Part shown: piece after piece, positions 52,397 to 62,412 of the stretch
Numbering within the stretch: position 1 is the stretch's first letter
How the letters are laid out: the number at the start of each line of letters is the position of its first letter
NCBI GenBank assembly: GCA_020740775.1
Contig: JAHEWK010000043.1
Span: 1-64,000, forward strand
DNA from: Ilyonectria destructans
Lineage: Eukaryota > Ascomycota > Sordariomycetes > Hypocreales > Nectriaceae
DNA length: 64,000 bases
Direction: 5' to 3'
Notes under the pieces: generated by a model
Told to the model about the DNA's origin: nothing
Database searches by the model: none
Seen by the model: only the letters and a program-made list of their open reading frames with translations
Program-made: the position numbers and the translations under genes

Positions 52397-53223
52397 ATGG
52401 CCGGCGCTCGCAAGAAGGGTGACAAGGACAAGGAGGCGGAGAAGGAGAGAGAGCGACTCGAAAAGGAAAAAGAGAAACAGGACAATCTGCTTCGTAAGGC
52501 TGCTATCGACCTCCTACGTGAGGATTTTGGAGAGGAAAAATTCGGCCAGCTGCCTAAGGAAGTGCTGGAGATCGATACTTATACGTTCACATACAAGGGC
52601 GAACAGCCCACTGAGAACCCGGATCTTACCGTTTGGGCTCTGATGAATGCTCTGAAGGGTAGCAGTAAGAAGGGTTTTGCTGCTATTGACTCCACTAAGG
52701 TTTATACCCGCAGATCAGCGTACTAGTTCGTACTAACTTGTATCAGGAAGTACGTCTGCTTGAGCTCAACTATAAGACTGACAGCAAGTCTATGAAGAAG
52801 ACCGCCCCTGTCCTTAACTTTCGCGGCAGTCAGAATTGTGATACTATGCTCCGCCACCTGTACGGTGACGAACGTGAGGATACGGAGCGCTGCAACAAGT
52901 GTACGGGCCAAAACGGCTCCTTCAACAAGTGTATTGTCTCTGACACTTACCTGCATGCTTGTGCCAATTGCGACTGGAACCGTTCTAGCCAGGCATGTTC
53001 TCTCGGTGAGTACTTACACTTACGCACCTATATACAGTACTAATTAGTAGTAGGCAAGCAAAGCACCAAGCGCAAGGCCGATGACTTCGACTCTAATAGT
53101 GACAGTACGGACCCGATGGAGGACTTTGACCGCAAGACGCTCTTGAAGATGTCTAAGTTCTTTAAGGATGCTGCTGACAAGAAGAAGAGAAAGAAGGGGG
53201 CCACCCCTTTGAGGAAAGACTGA
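52397..53223 (+). CDS. Spliced DUF3716-like zinc protein in the IS3EU-like element
   Basis: The role is unknown; a DNA-binding accessory of the transposon is an inference. Exons 52397-52699, 52747-53005 and 53054-53223 join in phase to 243 residues. The first intron has TACTAAC before its CAG acceptor; the second has a GTGAGT donor. The N-terminus (MAGARKKGDKDKEAEKERER) is a highly charged helix. A Cys-rich block, RCNKCTGQNGSFNKCIVSD then HACANCDWNRSSQACSL, matches the CxxC...C...CxNC...C layout of fungal DUF3716. The C-terminus is basic (KKKRKKGATPLRKD), suggesting nuclear import. It is transcribed toward the integrase, about 520 bp away. Confidence 0.75.
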
Positions 53224-53741
53224 GGTATATCACCCTTTACATGAGAATACGAGCTCGTACCGACCCTTTTCCTAGTCTACTTAGTTATTTCCTACCACCC
53301 CTGTTCTGAGATTCTAAGGTAAAATTTCTTTTTGTAATCTAAGCAAAAATATAAACGAAACTTTTGCGTACGACTGCAAGAGGCATACAGAGCATTATAA
53401 TACCTAATTGCTAGCTAGGGCCTGAAATGAAATTTACTTTAGTCTTTAATTGTTTTTAATGTGAGGAAGATGTAATATATTTGCCTTAAAATCTGGGGAG
53501 TATTGCTGGGTAGAGTCTGGTTGTATATTGTATGATTACTAACGACCACTAGTAGCTTTGCCCCTGAATTGCCTAATTAGGCTCTAGCTCAAAAATTAAG
53601 ATTACGCTCTCGTACGGCCACGTACGCGGCCATGCGAAAAAGATTTCCAGCCCCCGATTGAATCCAAAGCTGGAATTTTCGATTTTTAGTACGAGCCCGT
53701 ACTTCTCGTCACGGCCTCATACGAGCCCGCAAGTCAACGCA

Positions 53742-55365
53742 ATGGGCCGCCCTTCGATTGACTTATCTTCATTTCGCATACAAATTCAACAATGGAAGAA
53801 TGATGACTATCTTACATACGATCAAATCGTCACGCGCCTTAATAAGCATTTCCACGTCATAGTGGGACGTACGACCGTGTATTGCAGCCTCAAAAGTTGG
53901 AATATCTCAGTCAAACAATACACCAAAGACTCAGAACACCTTCGTCAGCATATTAAAGATTTATTCTTTAATAAGGTCTTGAATGATCACTTTATGCTTC
54001 TGAAGCTTCATTCTGACGGCTTTATTATCACGAAGACTGGACTTGAACGCATACGCCGGGACCTTGGGCTTTGGCGCCGGCAAGACCCCGAGCAGATATC
54101 AGAAAGCCTACGCGAATTGCGCCGTTTCTTTGAAAGCGAGTCCGAACAGAGCACTAAGCTTAAAGACTTTGGCCGTACGTATCTCTACGCAAAGGTCCGT
54201 CGAGCTGGACTCGTACTCAGTCGCCGGGCGCTGTACGAAGGCTTTCGTGAGTTTTATCCTGGAAGTATTACCGAACGTTGGAATACGATGCGATATCGCC
54301 GAGGTGGATGGACAGCCCCTGGCCCTGACTTTATGTGGTCTCTTGATGCCTATGATAAACTGAAGGCTTGGGGCTTTGAGATTTACGCTTCAATTGACGT
54401 ATACTCACGGTTTATTACGTGGTTTTATATTGGCATATCAGCCAATACGTCACGGAGTGTTGTTGCGCAATACCTTTACGTACTTTCAGAACGCCAAACA
54501 ATGCCCAATATCATCCGTTCAGACCGCGGCCGAGAGACAATTCTAATGGCTGGAGCACATTTCTACCTTTCGAAAGAACGCGTGCGTGTACGGGATAGTA
54601 TTCGGCAAGACGTGCGCTTCCAAGACTGTTGGGCCTACGGCAAGAGCACGAATAATCAGAAGATTGAAAGCTGGTGGCTTCGGCTAAGTCGAGGCAGGGC
54701 TAAGTTCTGGCGGGTAAGTATAGACTGATATCTTTATTTATGATGGCATATTAATGTATTCTTAGGAGTATTTCTCTGAAATCACGGGAGTTTCATATTT
54801 CTCGGATGATTCCGTACCCGACCGTATTGCGATGCTTTATATCTTTATGCCAATTTTGAGAGAGGAATTCGCCGACTTCGTACACATGTGGAATGTGCAT
54901 TACATTCGTAAACAGCGCAATAGGCCACATGTTGTTCCCGGGCAACCATGGAACCTTTACTTTCAGCCCGAGGCCCGACAAGTCAGAAGCTGGGCAGAGG
55001 TCATCCCTCAGGGACGACTAGATACACTTCAGAATATCTTCGCAGAAGACCATATTGACCTTGACGCTTACTTACCTGAGCATACGATAGCTATTTGCGA
55101 TCGCATACTCCAAAGCCGTCAAGACTACCCGCAAGATCCAGTAGAACGGCCACATCTTTCTACATATCTCTTCTTACGGCAGCATTTGCAGCAGTATATT
55201 ATCAATCAAGAATCACCTGCTCTAGAGCTACTATCAATACCTACTGGTGGACTGGACCGCGTACGAGATCATTTGGCAGCGAATGATATTGATGCCACTA
55301 CGCTTGATAGGCTCAAAAATGAGATTGGAGAGGAGATTGATGATGTTGACGAGCAGGAGGACTAA
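53742..55365 (+). CDS. DDE integrase/transposase, IS3EU-like, spliced
   Basis: This is the probable transposase of the surrounding element. Exons 53742-54713 and 54766-55365 (GTAAGT donor, TTCTTAG acceptor) give 523 residues. The N-terminus (MGRPSIDLSSFRIQIQQW, DYLTYDQIVTRLNKHFHV) looks like a helix-turn-helix. The integrase core carries WTAPGPDFMWSLDAYDKLKA (first Asp), FEIYASIDVYSRFITWFYIG, NIIRSDRGRETILMAGAHFY (second Asp) and GKSTNNQKIESWWLRLSRGR (Glu). The GGW..PGP...D and NQ(R/K)IE patterns recall animal IS3EU-type integrases. The second exon ends in an acidic tail. Both exons are undamaged. A relation to retroelement integrases through the same fold is expected, but no reverse transcriptase is present. 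Confidence 0.8.
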
Positions 55366-55410
55366 CCATATAACTAAATACGTACATGATTGAACCATTT
55401 CGCACTCAAA

Positions 55411-56546
55411 TTAATCTATATTCTTATTCTTCCCCCTCCCAGCTCGAAAAGGAAGCTTCTTCTCAGGTGAACCCCCCTGTGTTTCTGACTGTTCGATATC
55501 GCTCGTAAAAGGATCACTCAGTGCGGCATCGTTCGAAGCTGTATCTGTGACTGTAATACACCCCGCGATAACCTCATCCTTGACTTCAGTCTTGATGGGG
55601 CTTCGAGCTTCGAGCTTTATTGGTACCAGAGATAGCACTGGGGCTTTGAATTCGTCCTTACTGGTTGATACGCGCCCTGACTTTGCCGTACGTAGAACCT
55701 TGGGCTTGATAGGGCTTGGCGTTGACATATCCGAGTCCATATCAGAAGGCCGTAATCAATAGCCCTTTTGCGGCCACGTGCGGCTCTCAACGGCCTCTGA
55801 CAGTCGTCATCAGGTCGGGGTCCCTCGTTGAAGAGCCAAAAAGTGAGATTGGCTGTATCACGTTGCTTTGTAACGGTGATATTCCCCTGGCTGAATAGAT
55901 CTCCTAGCGTAACGGTATTGTACGCTCCACTAGGGAAGTATACGGGTCCAGAAGTAGCGCCAACTGTTGATACGGAATGAACGACTTGCCACTCTTTCTC
56001 CTTGAGGCGTTCATCGCATTGCTCGACGATGAATCTGATCATTGAGCTATGGGATGAAAACTTACGCCCTAGTACGACTTCAACAGATCCAGTACGCTTT
56101 CCAGCGTGCCGAATTCCCTTGTACACTGGAATCGTGATGCCTGGGATGCTATCATCGATATAGCCGTTACCAATCCAGAAGATTGCTGATAGTTCGACAA
56201 CGACTGGGTCCTTTCGGATCCGTGTGGCTGCGATACTGCTCTGACGGTTCTGTACGGCCATTATAGTCGAAGCCTGATAGGTGTCAGGCATTGGCACAGT
56301 TGTAGAGGAAGTAGTGATTATGCCCCGTGAGGCAATGTTCTTTGTCGTAGAGGTCCGTTGGGTTAAAGGTGAATCAACGGTCAGGTCGATCGAAATAGGG
56401 GCTGCATTGTGTAGAGCCGTAGGTAGTCGTTGAGCGCAATGCGGGCAATAAACAGCCCCCGGAAATTTCGTACGGATATCCACATGACGAGTACGTTGTT
56501 GCGCTGATGGACAGTACTCTGTTTGAGGAGGTGAAGCGGGCTCCAT
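55411..56546 (-). CDS. Unrecognised divergent gene in the IS3EU-like element
   Basis: The start at 56546 (MEPASPPQTEYCPSAQQRTR) follows a CGTAC-rich spacer. A CxxC pair (GAVYCPHCAQRLP) lies near residue 40, then a Ser/Thr-rich linker, then a predicted globular part (DPVVVELSAIFWIGNGYIDD, GSVEVVLGRKFSSHSSMIRF, PSGAYNTVTLGDLFSQGNIT, ANLTFWLFNEGPRPDDD). This frame stays open to 55617. From about 55740 another frame (MDSDMSTPSPIKPKVLRTAK, ending KNKNID at 55411) continues in the same composition, so one base may be missing near 55745-55765 or an unseen intron may be used. I do not recognise the family. A regulator or transposition cofactor is plausible. Confidence 0.55.
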
Positions 56547-56834
56547 ACTGAAAGAAGGTGGAAAGTTGATAGAGAGCAGCGAAAGTGTGCGTACGAGTTC
56601 GTACGAACTCGTACGCAACCTTATACCCCTTTCACCATATACTAAATTGGCCCGGCAATGGGAAACGGATGGTCCCTTGTACACCGGTAAAGCAATTTTC
56701 TCATTGAAATTACGATACGGGCTCGTATGCGGCTAAACAGAAGGATAAATACACATTGGGGTTAGTCTAGTGATAAAAAAAAAGAGAGCCGGGGGTTTTG
56801 GAACTGTGCCCCCTATGGACTTCCGTACACGGGC

Positions 56835-56985
56835 TATGAAAAGGGAAAACGCGACGCGTTTTGAGTTGCAGTAAATGGCTGTGCGCAGAAACGCGCCCCG
56901 TTTTGAGCTCCCAAATGAGGGTAGAAATCTATAGGCTGCGATTGGTTAAAAAGTCGAAACGGGGCGCGTTTTGACTGTGCATTCC
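56835..56985. repeat. ACGCG-rich inverted motifs at the junction with the helicase gene
   Basis: AAACGCGCCCCGTTTTGAG at about 56899 is mirrored by CGAAACGGGGCGCGTTTTGA at about 56955, and AAAACGCGACGCGTTTTGAG lies at about 56844. These short palindromic blocks sit exactly where helicase coding is lost, so they may be the end of a small inserted element. They supply the last codons of the truncated helicase frame. Confidence 0.6.
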
Positions 56986-59303
56986 TGAGTAGGCCATGGG
57001 TACTCCTCTAGCTTTTGGTCGACAAGCTCTCTTGCTGTGAGGGTCATCGCTGCTGTTGCCTCCTCGGCACTTGCCGCAAGGATTGACCTGAGACTATAAG
57101 CAATATTGGTACGCGTTGTTCTCATCCGAATCATAACAACATCCTCACGCCTTGTATTCATAAGGCTGAAGAGCGTATCCTCGCGGGTCGGCGGGAGCGT
57201 GGCAGTAAGGTAGACCATTTGCACTCCAATCAGCGCTAGGCTTCCCAGCTCTTGCAACTTTGGTCGAAACGCTCTTGTGCCCTCGAGAATAGTATGACCC
57301 TCATCAATCACAAATCGGTCCAGCCGTGCTGTAACCCGTAGCGACTCAACGTAGTCCTGAAACCGCTTCGTCATCGCCGACTCTGGCGTTGTGAACACGA
57401 TTGAGACGTTCCCTGGAACCTGGTCGCTCCTCCACTCAGCGCATGAGATGTTTAGTTTCCGACAGCGGTCCATCATGTCGCCTTGGAGAGATACAAGCGG
57501 GACAACAACCACTGTGACCCCACCAGGGCAGCTGGCTGCTGGTAACATAAAGCAGAGGCTCTTACCAGTACCAGTCCCCATCACCACCACGATCGGGCTC
57601 TTGTTCATCATGATCGACTCGACTGCCTCTCGCTGTTTACCTCGGAAGCGCGTTTGGTCTCCATAGAGGCGGCATAATTCTCGATCGATGTTAATCCGCC
57701 GCAGGACCTTCCATCGCCTGAGCTGAAGTTCCTGCATCGCTTCGTAGTGTAGTGATGGGTTCTTTCGCTTGCGCCCCGGCTTGAGCACGTCTCCAAATCC
57801 TTGAACAGCAGATGGAAATCCGAGGAGCCGATGCCATTCCTGGCTGATGAACCGGAAATTAACACGGCGCTCGTTCGTCTCGAAGCATCCCTCGGTGATA
57901 AGCTGCCCATAGACCAGGCCCGTAATCAAGGATCTGTGCCTAGCTTGGATATCCCATGGGCTATCTTCATCGCCCTCATTGTCACTGCCACTGCCATAGC
58001 CCTCATCCGCCTCGCCGATAAGGGTCGCATGTGCCGTAGTTGCATTCCGGAAATACCGACGCGTAAATGCAATCGCGAGATGCCTCCAACTACTAATCGT
58101 AACCCCTTTCTCGCAGCCAGGTCGGCTCATCCTTCGCAAGATACGGGTCATTCGGGGCGATGTCCAGTGTTGCCCGGGGCCTAACTTGCGCACTCCTCGT
58201 ACAGGCTCTTGCGACGGACCTCCCTCGCTTCTGGTTTCACCTGTATCCGACCCATTCCCATCCTCACCATCACTGATATTGTCATCCAGTGTCTCTTCTG
58301 TTGCCCAGAGATTGGCGCTAAACTCGCTTATGTTCCAAACGTTGGCTTGCGCTTCCTCCCAGTACGGCAACGCAAGCCAAAGATAATGCATCAGCAGCAT
58401 ACTGACTTCTCGGGGTAGGAAGCGATGGATGATCTTGAGACGTTCTGTCTTTGAGAACCCTTTGTGATATCCAGCAACGAGCATAAGGATACCACGGTCC
58501 ATCAAGATGTTTCGTATCCCGCCGTTCACCGTGTTGCGATGCCGTAGGGTAAGGAGCTCAAGTGCTCGCGCTGGTTGCCCGCCAGCGAGATGGATGATGA
58601 ATAAGAGGTTCTCGAGAAACTCCTCTAAATCCATACCATACTGCAATACAGCCTTCTCATGGAGCTCAAACCCTGCCTCCGAGTTAGACCGTACCCAATC
58701 CCTTCGGAGCTTGTCGTCTTTCCACATCTTTCGGAAAAGCCAACCCTTACTTGTCGGGTCAAGCTGGAAGAGGCTCTCCACGAACGAGTGGCCTATGGTA
58801 GCATCGGCAGCGTTGTCAATGAGATCATCCCATGGGATCTCGGGCAGCCCAAGCTCGGCAGGTGATTGATCCCTGAATTTCCGACAGAAAAGCAATTTTT
58901 TGTAGAGCAGTGTTTCAGCCCGGCGTAGAGCAGCCTGGAGCATCGACTGAACACCAAGGACATTGATCCGAAGGCCCTTGTAGATGGCATCATCTCGATC
59001 CCAGCTGACAGAACCTTCCATAGCCCTATTACTATCAGCCGCCATACCGTAATTGCGAAGCCGTATAATAAACTGTGTTGGCGTAGTATCCCAGCCTCGA
59101 CCACCCCCTACCATAAATCGGCGCGTCATCTCGGAGATGAGTTCGAAATGACTCGGGCTATTTTCCTCTGCATCTTCTTTGCTTTGCCCTCGTTCTCGCT
59201 TCCGTTGAATAGATTTGACTCTTTGATCGACAACGTACTTGACGAGCAGAAGACGGGAGATGGCCACAATGGCGGAAAGCTTTGGTGTAAAGTTGCTGTA
59301 GGT
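56946..59303 (-). pseudogene. Truncated RecQ-type helicase with recombinase-like N-terminal domain
   Basis: The frame opens mid-domain (TYSNFTPKLSAIV, about 59303) and runs to 56946. The first 420 residues match the neighbouring copy at 59414-61024, including FIIHLAGGQPARALELL, GYHKGFSKTERLKIIHRFLP and SSWRHLAIAFTRRYF. A RecQ-like ATPase follows: QTRFRGKQREAVESIM (Q-type motif), VVVMGTGTGKSLCFMLPA (Walker A), RFVIDEGHTILEG (DEGH) and MVYLTATLPP (motif III). Motifs IV-VI are absent, because the frame runs into ACGCG-rich repeat sequence after QKLEEYPWPTQECTVK. Both ends are therefore missing. Family resemblance is to telomere-linked fungal helicases. Confidence 0.75.
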
Positions 59304-59413
59304 CTCCCATGTCTTATCTTAGTAACTGAATCGAGGGCGGAAATGTAGCGTTCCAGCGCTAACAAGGTTCTCTCTTCAACTACATTCTTACTGTACTGTC
59401 GTCAATTTTCTAA

Positions 59414-62261
59414 TTATATCTTCTCGGTGCCACCTTTTGCCCTGTATCCACCAAATCCAAGCCATGCATGCCATTCCCGGCAAATCCGTGGATATTCAGT
59501 CTTTGCGCCAGCAATATGACCAGGGGCCTCTTCTAACCCTCGCGCATATGTTAGCCCAGCTAGCTTGGTTGAGTGTGCCGCCATTTCGTCATTCCATGCC
59601 CAAGAAACCGCCTCAATAAAGTCTCGCTTGAACTTTGCTTGCTGGAGGTGTCGACGTGAGATTGCAATGGCTGCATGCCGCCACAGCTGGATATTAGCCT
59701 CTGTCCTAAGAACTCGTCGGAAGGTCTTGCTAATGACAGTAGAGAGCCGGCTGGTTGGCCACGAGTCATCGCGTATTTTATCATCTGTCCTAGCTGTTGT
59801 CCCATCAACAGCTGCTAGTTTCTCAACGGCCCGAGCGAATCTTTTCTTCTCTTTTCGAATAGTCCTCTGATCTATCCTGGAGTTTGACAGACTTAGATTC
59901 TTCGTATCCCAAGCCGATAAGGATGGTGAAATTGTAAACTCGCCCCATAAGTATGGTGTTATACCTCTTGTGAACCCAGGGACCTTGGCTAACTTAGAGA
60001 GTTGATCGAGAAACGGCACTATCAGCCACATGTAGTAGACAAGGAGCTCCCCAACTTCGCTGGGCAGGTACCGATGGATGATTTTAGTCGTGCCCGTAAT
60101 ACTATATCCTTTATGATAATAGGTTACGAAGCTGACAAGGCCATTTTCGATGAAGATGTTTCGACGGCCTCCTGACCCGTCGCTTGGGTTGGAGTGCTGG
60201 ATGCAGAGCAATTCTGTTCCTCGCGCCGGTTGCCCGCCCGTGATGTGCACCAGAAGGAGCAGCCGCTCAAGGAAGGAGTTCACGGTAGATAAATACCGGC
60301 CCACAACTTGCAATCGCCACTTAGCCGTCTTCTGATTCTCGAAAAAGTCATTGCGAAGGAATCTCTCTGAAAGAACTCGGTTTAGAATCCATCGTTGGTG
60401 TCCGTGCAAGGACTCGTTTTGTGGATGGCGAACAAAGTTCCAGCCTGGACCGCCCTCTGATGGATCATCCACGATAGAGCGCAAGCTGATCTTGGGCACT
60501 ATGTCTTCTCTCTCTGTATCAGGCGGTACGAGGAGGAGCTCTTCTAACTGTTTCTGCGCCCCCTCTACTTCCGCAGCAACTAGGTCCCGAAGACCTGTCA
60601 TTGAGAACCGCATCTTCTTGTAGTTCAGCGACTCACTGTCATCAGACCACATGATTTGACCTAGGCTTGTCGTATTATCCTGGATGGCTTTCCCATAGGC
60701 CCGAAGCTTTAGAGACCAGCTAATTGGTGACCTCGAGTCCTTAGTCATGAACCGATCTTGCATGTTCTCCAAGGCGCGAGCTGTAACATCCGCCTCATCG
60801 AGCTCGACCGCAAGTAGAGCTCGTTCAGCAACAAGAAGTTGGCCCATCTTAATAAGTGCGGATAGTTTAGGCGTAAAATCAGCAGCATCGTATAGTATCT
60901 GTGCAGCGCCAGATGCCGTTTTAGTATTGCCTGGCCGAATCCCCATTGCCGCGAGAAAGCCGACCACAATGCTGTCGTAAATGTCGCCATATAACTTGTG
61001 ATCTAAGAGTGAGACCATGAACACAAGGCATTTGTCGTCAAGCCTCTTTTTGATGTCATCGGTGATCTACCGTGAATTCCTCTTCGTCGTTCTGGGCTAG
61101 CTCGGTTGCTGTACGAACGGCCTCGACCATTGCAATTGCCTGCCCCTCGGTGAGACGATAGTAGAGTCTCGGGCCTATCTTCCGCCATGCGAGTCGATAT
61201 ACATAGCACATCAAGTGCTGGAGCACCCGAGTGTACTTCTTGTAGGTTTCGTCCCGGAGATTGTGGATCAAGGGCTTTTGCGACGAGCGGCCGGCTATAA
61301 AGGAGTTGAGTCGGTGTTGGTCAAAGGCGTTTAGCCTTCCTTCCTTGAGCGAGGTCCGCGCTCGGATAATAACACGGTCCAGGGATGTGATGAGGATGGG
61401 AAGCAGAGTATCTGAGTCGTCAAAACCGTCCAACTCGTGTCGTTTGTCCGGATTGGGAAGAGACTTCAATGCACCCACTTGTTGCAGTTCGTGCTTGTGG
61501 GGCTCTAGAAAACGCGGCCATTCCGTGATTTGGAGCCATTGAGATTGATGCCTTGGGTCTTTGGAGCTGAGGTTGATAAGAGTATCGTCTTGAGATGCTT
61601 TAGCTACATCTATATCTTCCCCTGCTTGTTGGGAAAGCTGAAGCTCTATAAGACCCTGAAGCCCCTGGTTCGTAGGATGAGTCGTGCCGTTACTAGTCGT
61701 ATTGCGATCCGTGTCTAGCGTAGTAGGAATCGCATCGAGCTTTTGTTGAGCCTTTTTGCTGTTGACCAAAAATGAAGTATATCGAAAGCTGCCTTGGAAA
61801 AGAGTTTGGAAGGTCACTGGAGTCCGTACCAAAGCAGCACGCACTAGGCCCTCAATGCCTCCAGCCTCTCCTCGAATTGGTCTCCCTGCCTTACCAAAAG
61901 GTTTTCCGTGTTCTTTCTGAAGGTGCTCTTTTATGGCTGTACGGCCTCGGCAGATATAGCTGGTTTCATTGCCCTCACAAAGTAGGCAACAAATTCCATC
62001 ACGGAAGGTGGCAAGAAACGGAATTGGTTCAGCATCTGGTGGCGGCCGAACCACTTTGCGGATTTCTTCTGGATCCCTTACCAGAATCAGCCGCTCAAAA
62101 GCCCGTTCACACGACTTAATTGCGGCAGGTTTCCAGGCACGCATCGGATTATGGTATTGGTTGATATGTCGAGAGATAGTGGTTTGTGGGACAGCCCTGC
62201 ATTCTTTACAGATAAGAATACGCCACTTGGATTCATAATGAAAGAGATCAACAAGTTCCAT
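59414..62261 (-). pseudogene. OrsD-type zinc-finger protein with recombinase-like domain, frameshifted
   Basis: The first part (62261-61056) starts MELVDLFHYESKWRILICKE. It carries two C2H2-like fingers of the OrsD type (CKECRAVPQTTISRHINQYH; CCLLCEGN...AIKEHLQKEHGKP). One base is lost near 61050 (EEFTVDH to DDIKKRLDDKCLVF), after which 61024-59414 continues. The second part contains LLVHITGGQPARGTELLCIQ, YYHKGYSITGTTKIIHRYLP and LWRHAAIAISRRHL, with the order Arg, Lys, Arg-His seen in tyrosine recombinases. It ends REWHAWLGFGGYRAKGG, the point where the sister copy goes on to its helicase. The sister copy begins about 110 bp further along, so the two look like recombined tandem genes. Confidence 0.65.
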
Positions 62262-62412
62262 TGTCTTAGAATCGACAATAGGTGAAGCGAAGGCGGAAGG
62301 ATTTTAAGCTTCAAAGTGTTTAAGCAGGAGCAAAGCATCAATGCTTACTCTGCACATGAGCTGGAAATTAGTTCATAACCACGCGTTCCGTCGCGTCGTA
62401 GCGTGTTCATGA
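62262..62412. other. Intergenic interval upstream of the OrsD-type gene
   Basis: These 150 bp are AT-rich between two minus-strand genes and presumably hold the OrsD-type gene promoter. I see no other signal. Confidence 0.4.

Larger units (their letters stand above)
51876..56827. mobile_element. IS3EU-like DNA transposon carrying three genes
   Basis: Exact 35-bp inverted ends (TACGGAAGTCCATAGGGGGC at 51876, ending 51910, and 56793-56827) bound 4952 bp. Flanks CACTGG and CACGGG could be a 6-bp duplication with one mismatch, the length reported for IS3EU. Inside are a spliced zinc protein (52397-53223), a spliced DDE integrase (53742-55365) and a divergent minus-strand gene (56546-55411). Spacers near 52255-52380, 53595-53730 and 56585-56620 are strewn with CGTAC and ACGAGCCCGTAC motifs. 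Only the third gene shows a possible frameshift. Confidence 0.75.

Noticed and set aside
59414..61024. A DUF3435 Starship captain
   Set aside because: The recombinase-like signatures are suggestive but I see no clear captain family sequence or cargo boundaries; left as a hypothesis.
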